Shown piece after piece: positions 39,594 through 45,741 of a stretch of DNA of 47,635 bases. Position numbers and translations under genes: made by a program. Numbering within the stretch: position 1 is the stretch's first letter; each line of letters starts with the position of its first letter. The stretch is from Spirochaetota bacterium (GTDB lineage: Bacteria > Spirochaetota > Spirochaetia > Treponematales > Rectinemataceae): contig JAKPBN010000440.1 of assembly GCA_029778945.1 (NCBI GenBank), positions 1 to 47,635 of the forward strand. Direction: 5' to 3'. The notes beneath the pieces are model-generated. The model was not told where the DNA came from and ran no database searches. It saw only the letters and a list, made by a program, of their open reading frames with translations.

Positions 39594-41018
39594 TTATATT
39601 TTGTCGATGAGCATCGAGCATTTCCCGGAAGGTATCGGCAGGGTCTTCTTCTTTTTCCCCAGCACGTTGATCGTGAAGTAGTAGAGCTTCTCGCTCTCCA
39701 TGTGGATCTCCCAGCCCCGTCCGGACTTATTGGACAGTATTGTGACCATATTCCGCTTGAGGGACATGTTCTCAATGCCCATGATCTCCAGGTTGGGGAT
39801 GATCCAGTCCACGGTCTTGCGCGGCAGGGAGATGTAGAGGCCCACGATGTTCTCGATCATCAGGGCCACCGTGGACAGGCCCGTGTAGGCCAGGAACTGG
39901 GAGCGGGGCCACTCGGGGCGCTCGGCCCAGATGGCCTTGCCCTCGTTCTGGGGCTGGTAGGCTTCCCAGACCGTGGGCTTCTGGTCCCCGTTCTGGTACA
40001 TCGAGTCGAGGACAAAGTAGAGGTGGCGGATGGCGCAGTCCCGGGCCAGCTCGTACTGGTTGTACTTCTCCAGGCCCTTGATGACCATATAGGTGAAGGG
40101 GGGGATCACCGAGCCCCGGTAGCCGCCGCCCTTCTTGTCATAGGCGGGGTTGTCGGCGGAAAGGCTGGGGAAGGGATGCTCGGTGCCAAAGACCGCCGGA
40201 TCCTTGAGGTGGGCGATGAGGCGCTCCGAGCGGTCCTCGTTGGGGATCTCCGCGAGGAGGGGCCAGTAGCCGCCGATGGTCTTGGTCTTGACCTGCTTCT
40301 CGTTCGCGTCCAGGTCGTAATAGAAGCCATCGTCGGAATTCCACATCAGGGAGTTGATCCGGGTCTTGAGGGAGAAGTAGGAGCGCTTGAACTGGAAGGA
40401 GGCTTCCTTGTCGTTGAGGATGTCTCCCAGGGCCGAAAGGTAGAGGGCGTTCATCGCCATGGCGGCGTTCCAGTCTGAGAGGTAGACGGCCTTGCCCCGG
40501 GGGGAGTTCTCCAGGCCCGTGGCGGAGACCGGAACCTTGTAGAGGCCGTTCTCGCACTTGAAGGTGGCCTCCATCCAGGCCCACTGCTTCATCAGGGCAG
40601 GCATGACATCCTTGACCCGCTTCTTGTTGGCCGTCTTGTGGTAGAGGTTGTGCTCGGCCCAGGCAAAGAGGGGAAGGCCTATGCCCTCGGGATTCTCCGG
40701 GGTGACTATGGGCTTGCCCGTGGCTATGTCGTATTTCCAGCGGATTGCCCCGCTTTCGTCCTGGAGGCCATAGAGGGCATCGAGGCCGTTGGAGGCCGCA
40801 TAGATGCGGTTGGAATAGACGAGAAAAAAGGATGAGAAGACCTGCTCGACCGAGTCGAGGGTGCCTGAGCCGGGATACTGGAAGAACTTGGTCTTTTCCA
40901 GACCGCTCCCGGCTTCTCCCGAGGCCCAATAGTCAGCTATCCACGCCCAGGTGCGATCATAGATTTCGACAAAGTCTTGATCATAGAAATGCACCCGCGG
41001 AAAGTCGCGTTTGTTCAA
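39594..41018 (-). CDS. MGH1-like glycoside hydrolase (GH63/trehalase-type (alpha/alpha)6 barrel)
   Basis: 474-residue cytoplasmic enzyme of the six-hairpin clan. Recognisable blocks: PVSATGLENSPRG, YLSDWNAAMAMNALYLSAL, SLMWNSDDGFYYDLDANEKQ, WPLLAEIPN, HPFPSLSADNPAYDKKGGGYRGSVIPPFTYMVIKGLEKY and TVWEAYQPQNEGKAIW. These fit mannosylglycerate-hydrolase/GH63-like glucosidases with acidic residues in the SDWN and WEAY positions. Codon use is less GC-extreme than neighbours. The start is an uncommon TTG at 41018, with GAGGGG about 8 nt upstream; a GTG nine codons later is possible. A TTGACA-17-TATATT promoter precedes it. Substrate uncertain. Confidence 0.85.
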   Translation of the reverse strand: MNKRDFPRVHFYDQDFVEIYDRTWAWIADYWASGEAGSGLEKTKFFQYPGSGTLDSVEQVFSSFFLVYSNRIYAASNGLDALYGLQDESGAIRWKYDIATGKPIVTPENPEGIGLPLFAWAEHNLYHKTANKKRVKDVMPALMKQWAWMEATFKCENGLYKVPVSATGLENSPRGKAVYLSDWNAAMAMNALYLSALGDILNDKEASFQFKRSYFSLKTRINSLMWNSDDGFYYDLDANEKQVKTKTIGGYWPLLAEIPNEDRSERLIAHLKDPAVFGTEHPFPSLSADNPAYDKKGGGYRGSVIPPFTYMVIKGLEKYNQYELARDCAIRHLYFVLDSMYQNGDQKPTVWEAYQPQNEGKAIWAERPEWPRSQFLAYTGLSTVALMIENIVGLYISLPRKTVDWIIPNLEIMGIENMSLKRNMVTILSNKSGRGWEIHMESEKLYYFTINVLGKKKKTLPIPSGKCSMLIDKI

Positions 41019-41119
41019 CGAAAAACCCCTCTTCAGAGATCGCAGAAAGAGACGGAGGTGCCGCGATCAAATGCACCCCTTTCTAAGATTTTCAAGTAAA
41101 TGCTAAAGGATAAGGTATC

Positions 41120-41148
41120 AATATAGTTTCCCGGGGGTCATTTGTCAA
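41120..41148 (-). promoter_or_regulatory. Consensus-like promoter of the glycoside hydrolase gene
   Basis: Minus-strand TTGACA (41143-41148), 17-nt spacer, TATATT (41120-41125); the closest match to consensus in the window. The leader would be about 95 nt. Confidence 0.75.
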
Positions 41149-41266
41149 ACTTAAAACAGTCGGGAGAACCGGGTTACTACTGGGATGGACCATTAATTAT
41201 AGCATCGATCGTGCCATAACAAAAGAAATTTCTTGGGCGTGACGCAAAACATAAATTTTGTCTGCC

Positions 41267-41294
41267 TTGATTCTGTCCACCGAAGGAGTATACT
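41267..41294 (+). promoter_or_regulatory. Promoter of the non-coding RNA
   Basis: TTGATT (41267-41272), 16-nt spacer, TATACT (41289-41294). Predicted +1 is near 41301-41302. Confidence 0.65.
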
Positions 41295-41301
41295 TAAGAT
41301 A

Positions 41302-41624
41302 TCGAGGAGGACTTTAGGCAATCGCGGCAACCCACCCGTGGGTCCGCCTTCATGACTCTTCCGAATACGAGGAGGTCGAATGGATACTCCGCCTGAGGTT
41401 ACCTAGACGGCCCCGTTACCTGCAGCATACGGAGCCGCCCCTACAGAGAGTCCCTTTCCTTTCGGGACATTCAGGGATGGGTCGAGCCACTTAAGGCTCG
41501 AGATGCTTTAACCACAAGCATTCCTGCCTCCCCATGGGCTAAGCGCCGGGGAATTATGCAGGATAGTCATTGATACGGGGCCCGTCCTCCAGTGTATATA
41601 TGGGGACGGGCCCCGTCGTTTTTT
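41302..41624 (+). ncRNA. Structured RNA of unknown family, about 320 nt
   Basis: A promoter-to-terminator interval with no credible reading frame and a string of local hairpins: GCGG/CCGC plus ACCCA/TGGGT (41324-41347), CGGC-CCGT/ACGG-GCCG (41408-41437), GTCCC/GGGAC (41450-41468), TCGAGCC/GGCTCGA (41482-41501), TGCTT/AAGCA (41504-41520), CCTGC/GCAGG with inner CCCC/GGGG (41524-41562). It ends in the terminator at 41575-41624. I looked for signatures of tmRNA, RNase P RNA, SRP RNA, T-box and common riboswitches and found none. It may be a free-standing RNA or a long attenuated leader of the small gene at 41661, which starts 37 nt after the T-tract. Confidence 0.65.
41575..41624 (+). terminator. 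Strong intrinsic terminator of the non-coding RNA
   Basis: A perfect 13-bp stem, ACGGGGCCCGTCC (41575-41587) with GGACGGGCCCCGT (41604-41616), a 16-nt loop and six T at 41619-41624. Confidence 0.92.
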
Positions 41625-41660
41625 AAAGAACGGCCCCGGGCCAGCCGATAGGAATCATGT

Positions 41661-41975
41661 ATGATCGTAACCCTGTACAATACCGGCACGGATGGAACGA
41701 TGCTCTATTACACCATCCATGACCGCCAGGCCAGCCTTACCCAACCCTATACCCTCACAGTGGCCTGGAGCCGGGGCGGTGGCCGGGGCAGGGAAAAGTT
41801 CTATACCTTTGACAACCTCGAAGCCAAGGACAAGATGATCCGCAGCCTCCTTGCCCGGCGCTTTAAGTCCGGCTACCGCCTCCTCTACAGCTTTTCCCGG
41901 GACGCAGGCTGGAAGGATCCCGAGGCTAAAGCCAAGGCCCCCACCACGATCGGCCTCGTCCACAAGCAAGCCTAG
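41661..41975 (+). CDS. Small WGR-domain-like protein
   Basis: 104 residues. The pattern YTLTVAWSRGGGRGREKFYTFDNLEAKDKMIRSLLARRFKSGYRL has the spacing of a WGR domain (x-W-G-R-I-G ... F ... A ... F ... K ... GY), with WSRGG in place of WGRIG. WGR modules occur in PARPs, in MolR-like proteins and as stand-alone bacterial proteins, often linked to nucleic acid or poly-ADP-ribose biology; function here is open. The ATG at 41661 lacks a strong ribosome binding site (AGGAATC is the best). It lies just after the RNA terminator and ends at its own terminator. Confidence 0.68.
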   Translation: MIVTLYNTGTDGTMLYYTIHDRQASLTQPYTLTVAWSRGGGRGREKFYTFDNLEAKDKMIRSLLARRFKSGYRLLYSFSRDAGWKDPEAKAKAPTTIGLVHKQA

Positions 41976-42002
41976 CTCCCTTTCCTCGGCACCAAAGACA
42001 GC

Positions 42003-42028
42003 AAAGGCGGCCCACGGGCCGCCTTTTT
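42003..42028 (+). terminator. Intrinsic terminator after the WGR-like gene
   Basis: AAAGGCGGCCC/GGGCCGCCTTT hairpin with a short AC loop and five T, 28 nt after the stop codon. The remainder of the gap to 42279 holds an AT-rich stretch (42060-42090) and the repeats described below; no gene is seen. Confidence 0.9.
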
Positions 42029-42187
42029 CGTCAATAAGTGCCACCTAGTTTTCGGATGTTCAAATCTAAGTTTTTTAATATATACAGTTAGGACTTAAAA
42101 TGACTCTCCATATTGGAAGAGCCAGCTCCCTCGCAAGAAGCACAATCCAAGGGGCGGCAATGACCGCTTTCCTGTCTCTTTGCCTAG

Positions 42188-42211
42188 CTCCGTGTCTCCG
42201 TGTCTCCGTGG
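42188..42211. repeat. Short-period repeat CTCCGTGT
   Basis: CTCCGTGT repeated with a 9-nt period nearly three times, followed by GGTTGCC and two T7 tracts (42218-42235). Similar in style to the repeats at 1245-1286 and 12521-12584; only one arm is present here. Confidence 0.7.
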
Positions 42212-42239
42212 TTGCCTTTTTTTCGGAATCCTTTTTTTC

Positions 42240-42305
42240 CAGTCCTTATCCAGTCCTGGTGGCTGAACCACCGGGACTGTCAGTCCTTATCGAGTCCCGG
42301 TGGTT
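42240..42305. repeat. Paired direct and inverted repeats at the hydrogenase stop codon
   Basis: A direct repeat CAGTCCTTATC-AGTCC-GGTGG occurs at 42240-42262 and 42281-42303. In addition AACCACCGGGACT (42266-42278) is an exact reverse complement of AGTCCCGGTGGTT (42293-42305). The right copies are the last codons and stop of the hydrogenase gene. There is no T-tract on the minus-strand side, so it is not a standard terminator. Confidence 0.85.
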
Positions 42306-43596
42306 TTAGCTCCTCCAGGGCGAGGAGCTGGCCGGCCAGGACCCGCACAGTCTCCCGGAGCTTAAAGATGCAATCGGTCTCCACCGCGGTGCCTCGGACC
42401 ACATCCTCGGCCAGGGATTGGCAGGTCGGGGAGCCGCAGGCCCCGCAGTCGAGGCCGGGGAGGAGGCTCGTCCGGTGCTCCATCTCCTCGAGCATGATCA
42501 TGGCCTTGAGCATGTCCCCGTCGAGGAGGCGGGAGGGCCTTGGCTTTATTGGGGCATCCCAGTCCAGGCTGCCCGGGTAGGGCCTCGTGGCGTCCGTCGG
42601 GTCCTGGAGGCCGGCGACCCTCTGGGAGAGCTTGCCCCGGGCGATATAGGGGTTTTCCACCGTCAGGGGCCCCCCCATGCAGCCTGCCGGGCAGGCCAGG
42701 GCCTCCAGGTAGTCCACATCCTTGAGCTTGCCGTTTTCAAGAGCCTCGAGGACCCCGATCACGTTGGCTATGCCATCCACGGCCACGGTCTTGCCAAGGC
42801 CCAGGGCCCTGGTCTCGCCCTCGGGCTCGGCCCAGCGGATCCCGGCCCGGGTCGCCCGGGAGAGGCGGGACTCCGGCGCCTTGGCCACGGCGGCCCGCAG
42901 GGGGAGGTAGATGTCCTTTATGCCTATGACCCCGTCCACGGCGGATTTCTGGTAGCCCAGGGGGGAGCGCACGGCCGTGACCTTGCCCGCGCAGGGGCTG
43001 ACAAAGAAGACCCCGATCTCCTCACCGGGATGGAGGACTTCCTTGACTATCCGGGCGGCGACCTCCATGGGGGGAAGGAGGGGCGCAAGGTGGGGGATGA
43101 GGCTCGGGAAGCGGACCTGGACGATCTTGACCAGGGCGGGGCAGGCCGTGGAGATGATGGGCCGAGGCCCCTCGCTCTCAGCGATGAGGCGCTTTGTGGC
43201 GGCGGTCACAAGGTCGGCCGCCTCGGCCACCTCGTAGACCTCGTCAAAGCCCAGGCCCAGGAGGCCCCCGAGGATGCGGTCGAGGGATATGGCGTCGTCA
43301 AACTGGGAATAGAGGCTGGGGGCCGGGATAGCCACCTTGTAGCGGAAGGAGAGGGCCCGGGAGAGGGAGTCCGAGAGGGCCTTCTTGGCCCCATGGGGGC
43401 AGGTGCGGATGCATTCCCCGCAGTCGATGCACCGCTCGGCGATGATGCGGGCCTTGCCCTTCCTGACCCGGATGGCCTCGGTGGGGCATTTCTTGATGCA
43501 GGTGGTGCAGCCCACGCACTTGTCCGGATCGAGGGTCACCGAATGGAAATAGGGCAGGCCGCCTTCGGCCAGGCCGCCCTCGGGGAGCCCGCTCAT
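42280..43596 (-). CDS. Putative sensory [FeFe] hydrogenase (group D/HydS-like)
   Basis: 438-residue iron-sulfur protein. N-terminal two-cluster ferredoxin domain (CVGCTTCIKKCP and CIDCGECIRTCP, residues ~27-68). The H-cluster domain keeps its binding cysteines: L1 STACPAL, L2 SPCAGK, L3 ACPAGCMGG. In L1 the canonical TSCCPxW proton-transfer cysteine is alanine, a change known for sensory hydrogenases such as Thermotoga HydS. A C-terminal DCGACGSPTCQSLAEDVV segment binds another 4Fe-4S cluster. Its ATG overlaps the stop of the ATPase-domain gene. No HydEFG maturases or catalytic HydABC subunits are in the window. A role as redox or H2 sensor is inferred. Confidence 0.88.
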   Translation of the reverse strand: MSGLPEGGLAEGGLPYFHSVTLDPDKCVGCTTCIKKCPTEAIRVRKGKARIIAERCIDCGECIRTCPHGAKKALSDSLSRALSFRYKVAIPAPSLYSQFDDAISLDRILGGLLGLGFDEVYEVAEAADLVTAATKRLIAESEGPRPIISTACPALVKIVQVRFPSLIPHLAPLLPPMEVAARIVKEVLHPGEEIGVFFVSPCAGKVTAVRSPLGYQKSAVDGVIGIKDIYLPLRAAVAKAPESRLSRATRAGIRWAEPEGETRALGLGKTVAVDGIANVIGVLEALENGKLKDVDYLEALACPAGCMGGPLTVENPYIARGKLSQRVAGLQDPTDATRPYPGSLDWDAPIKPRPSRLLDGDMLKAMIMLEEMEHRTSLLPGLDCGACGSPTCQSLAEDVVRGTAVETDCIFKLRETVRVLAGQLLALEELKPPGLDKD

Positions 43597-44027
43597 GGTC
43601 TTTGCTCCTGGGCCGGCCCCAGCCTGATGGTGATGGACACCTTCGTGCCCTCCCCCACCACGCTGTCGACCCGGAGCTCATCGGCGTTGCGGCGCATGTT
43701 GGGCAGGCCCATCCCGGCCCCAAAGCCCAGCTCCCGGATCCACTCCGGGGCGGTGGAATAGCCCTCGGTCATGGCCAGGGCCAGGTCGGCTATGCCCGGT
43801 CCCTGGTCGGTCATCGTAATGAGGATGCGCTCGGGATTGATGTCGGCCTCGGCTATCCCGCCCCCGGCGTGGATGACCATGTTGATCTCCGCCTCGTACA
43901 TGGCCACGGAGGTGCGCTTGACTATGCCGGGGTCGATCCCGATCTGGCCCAGGACCCGCTTGAACTCGGTCGAGGCCTTGCCCGCCAGGGAGAAGTCATC
44001 CCCCGGGACGGTGTAGCGGTAGTTCAC
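43593..44027 (-). CDS. Anti-sigma-factor-like HATPase protein
   Basis: 144-residue GHKL ATPase-domain protein resembling RsbW/SpoIIAB serine kinases. N-box MYEAEINMVIHAGG (Glu and Asn present, residues ~44-57), G1 DQGPGIA, and GFGAGMGLPNMRRNAD as G2 followed by GEGTKVSITI. No histidine phosphoacceptor. The start is GTG at 44027 with AAGGGCGG upstream. It lies between a DRTGG-domain gene (12 nt gap) and the hydrogenase (ATGA overlap); the same trio is known from hydrogenase loci of Clostridia and Thermotogae. It may pass the hydrogenase signal to a partner; no sigma factor is nearby. Confidence 0.88.
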   Translation of the reverse strand: MNYRYTVPGDDFSLAGKASTEFKRVLGQIGIDPGIVKRTSVAMYEAEINMVIHAGGGIAEADINPERILITMTDQGPGIADLALAMTEGYSTAPEWIRELGFGAGMGLPNMRRNADELRVDSVVGEGTKVSITIRLGPAQEQRP

Positions 44028-44039
44028 GGATAGCCGCCC

Positions 44040-44399
44040 TTAGGCGATTTCCCTCACCCCGCCGGCCCGCAAGCCCGCCTCATAGAGGCGGCCGCAGGCG
44101 AGGAACATGGAGTACTTGGTGGTGCACAGGACCATGCCGTTTTCCTTGGCCATGGCGACCATGTCCTCGCTGGGGCTCTTGCCCCGGACAAAGACCACCA
44201 CCTTGATGTCCAAGAGATCGGCCGTCCTTATAGCCTGGGTGTTCACGAGGCCCGTGAGGAGCACAACCCTATCCTTGACGAAGGCCATGACATCGCTCAT
44301 GAGATCGGCGCCGCAGGCCGAGCCCACCTCGAGGTCGAGGCAGCCCTCGCCGGTCACAACCCTGGCGTCGAGAATCTCGGCGATCTTCGCTACCGTCAT
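44040..44399 (-). CDS. DRTGG domain protein
   Basis: 119 residues forming one DRTGG domain: MTVAKIAEILDARVVTG, CGADLMSDVMAFVKDRVVLLTGLVNTQAIRTADLLDIKVVVFVRGKSPSEDMVAMAKENGMVLCTTKYSMFLACGRLYEAGL. The domain is named for a motif in longer phosphotransacetylase-like proteins, and its ligand is unknown. First gene of the three-gene putative hydrogen-sensing operon; a TTGAGA-16-GATACT promoter lies 24 nt upstream, and AAGG/AGG is near the ATG. Confidence 0.87.
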   Translation of the reverse strand: MTVAKIAEILDARVVTGEGCLDLEVGSACGADLMSDVMAFVKDRVVLLTGLVNTQAIRTADLLDIKVVVFVRGKSPSEDMVAMAKENGMVLCTTKYSMFLACGRLYEAGLRAGGVREIA

Positions 44400-44423
44400 C
44401 CTGGCCCCCTTGGAGGCAATGAG

Positions 44424-44451
44424 AGTATCACGATGGGCCCCGATGTCTCAA
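44424..44451 (-). promoter_or_regulatory. Promoter of the DRTGG-HATPase-hydrogenase operon
   Basis: Minus-strand TTGAGA (44446-44451), 16-nt spacer, GATACT (44424-44429). Between it and the flagellin promoter lies a GGGGCC-TAG-GGCCCC palindrome (44477-44491). Confidence 0.55.
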
Positions 44452-44529
44452 GAAGGGAAGGCCAGGGAGACAGAATGGGGCCTAGGGCCCCGTCCTAGGG
44501 CAAATCCCGAAGGAATGCGCGCTTTTCCT

Positions 44530-44556
44530 TAAGTCGCCGCGCCGTCCACCGATATT
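44530..44556 (+). promoter_or_regulatory. Sigma-28 (FliA) type flagellin promoter
   Basis: TAAG (44530-44533), exactly 15 nt, CCGATATT (44549-44556), matching the TAAA-N15-GCCGATAA pattern of flagellar late-gene promoters. The +1 would be near 44564. Confidence 0.85.
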
Positions 44557-44563
44557 CGGAGAA

Positions 44564-44741
44564 GGGTAAGTGATCCAGTCCCACTCCTGTGGGAGGGGAC
44601 CACCGACCCTGGGCGGTCCTGAAACTCCGTGAAGGGACAGGAGCGATGTCCGCCCGAAGGCAACCGGCGCATGGCACCGGCAAGGAAGCCGCGGAGATCC
44701 GCCCGGCAGGCGGGTCCCCGATACGACGGAAGGAGCAAAGT
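44564..44741 (+). promoter_or_regulatory. Long structured 5' leader of flaB
   Basis: About 178 nt between the sigma-28 start site and the ATG. Predicted stems: TCCCAC/GTGGGA near 44578-44594, a nested GGGCGG-TCCTG ... CAGGA-CCGCCC stem (about 44613-44656), and CCGCC/GGCGG close to the ribosome binding site (about 44699-44713). Several GGA motifs, including those around the AAGGAG ribosome binding site, could bind CsrA, which controls flagellin translation in other bacteria. No standard c-di-GMP riboswitch motif was found. Confidence 0.6.
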
Positions 44742-45602
44742 ATGATCATCAATCACAATCTCAGCGCTATGTTCGCCAACAGGACCCTCGGGGCGACCAA
44801 CCTCGAGGTGGGCAAGGAGGTTGAGAAACTCTCCTCGGGCCAGCGGATCAACCGCGCGGGCGACGACGCTTCTGGCCTCGCCGTCTCCGAGAAAATGCGG
44901 TCCCAGATCCGTGGCCTCCAGAGGGCATCCAAGAATGCCCAGGACGGCATCTCCTTCATCCAGACCACCGAGGGCTACCTCCAGGAATCGCAGGACATTG
45001 TCCAGCGCCTCCGGGAGCTCGCAGTGCAGTCGGCCAACGGGATATACACTTCCGAAGACCGCATGCAGGTCCAGGTGGAGGTCAGCCAGCTTGTCGAGGA
45101 GATCGACAGGATAGCGAGCCACGCCCAGTTCAACGGACTCAATCTCCTCACCGGCCGCTTCGCCCGCGAGACCGGCGAGAACACCGCGACGGGTTCGATG
45201 TGGCTCCACATCGGATCCAACATGGATCAGCGCACCCGGATCTATATCGGGACGATGACCTCCAAGGCCCTCGCGGTGCGGAACTTTGGCGACAATTCCA
45301 TCATCTCCATCGCCAATCCCGATGACGCCAACCGCTCCATCGGGACCTTCGATGCCGCCCTCAAGCGGCTGTCCAAGCAGCGCGCCGATCTCGGAGCCTA
45401 CCAGAACAGGCTCGAGCACGCGGTCCGGGGCATCGACATCGGGGCGGAGAACATGCAGGCCGCAGAGAGCAGGATCCGCGACACCGACATGGCGTCGACC
45501 ATGGTGCAGTACACCAAGGACAAGATCCTCGCCCAGGCCGGCAATGCCCTCCTCGCCCAGGCGAACCAGTCTACCCAGCAAGTGATGCAGCTCCTCCAGT
45601 AG
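44742..45602 (+). CDS. flaB: Periplasmic flagellin FlaB
   Basis: Core filament protein of the spirochaete periplasmic flagellum, 286 residues, the usual FlaB length. The N-terminal domain [17 protein letters not shown], then the L-SSG-RIN block [27 protein letters not shown] and [10 protein letters not shown], is close to other spirochaete FlaB proteins. The C-terminal domain contains [31 protein letters not shown] and ends [14 protein letters not shown]. There is no variable D2/D3 insertion and no signal peptide, as expected. GGAAGGAG lies 7 nt before ATG 44742; the in-frame extension upstream is leader. Sigma-28 promoter upstream, terminator downstream, so it is monocistronic. Confidence 0.98.
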   Translation: MIINHNLSAMFANRTLGATNLEVGKEVEKLSSGQRINRAGDDASGLAVSEKMRSQIRGLQRASKNAQDGISFIQTTEGYLQESQDIVQRLRELAVQSANGIYTSEDRMQVQVEVSQLVEEIDRIASHAQFNGLNLLTGRFARETGENTATGSMWLHIGSNMDQRTRIYIGTMTSKALAVRNFGDNSIISIANPDDANRSIGTFDAALKRLSKQRADLGAYQNRLEHAVRGIDIGAENMQAAESRIRDTDMASTMVQYTKDKILAQAGNALLAQANQSTQQVMQLLQ

Positions 45603-45654
45603 TCCCTTGGAGGGCCCGCCCCTGCCGCGATGGCGGGGGCCCGGGTGCCGCTGG

Positions 45655-45684
45655 CGGCCGCCCCTCGGGGCGGCCGTTTTATTT
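45655..45684 (+). terminator. Intrinsic terminator after flaB
   Basis: Near-perfect hairpin CGGCCGCCCC-TCGG-type loop-GGGGCGGCCG (45655-45676) followed by TTTTATTT. Confidence 0.92.
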
Positions 45685-45703
45685 CCGGAAATCTCCATTC
45701 TTC

Positions 45704-45732
45704 TTGCGGTCTGTCCGCCCAAAGCGTATAAT
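45704..45732 (+). promoter_or_regulatory. Promoter close to the start of the gene at 45742
   Basis: TTGCGG (45704-45709), 17-nt spacer, consensus TATAAT (45727-45732). The -10 box ends 9 nt before the ATG at 45742 and no ribosome binding site is present. Confidence 0.7.
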
Positions 45733-45741
45733 CCCCCGCGC

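Noticed and set aside
41302-41624. tmRNA, RNase P RNA, SRP RNA or T-box identity for the structured RNA
   Set aside because: No tag-peptide frame or CCA-type acceptor end, no GAGGAAAGTCC-type RNase P core, no SRP tetraloop region and no T-box AGGGTGGNACCGCG; family left open.
42266-42305. Intrinsic terminator for the hydrogenase operon
   Set aside because: The 13-bp inverted repeat is followed by A-rich rather than T-rich sequence on the minus strand.
44564-44741. A c-di-GMP (GEMM) riboswitch in the flaB leader
   Set aside because: Some GGCAA/CCGGC elements look suggestive, but the conserved receptor-tetraloop arrangement is missing.
44589-44741. N-terminal extension of flagellin to 44589
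   Set aside because: The extension is leader sequence with stems; the flagellin start MIINHNLS and ribosome binding site are at 44742.
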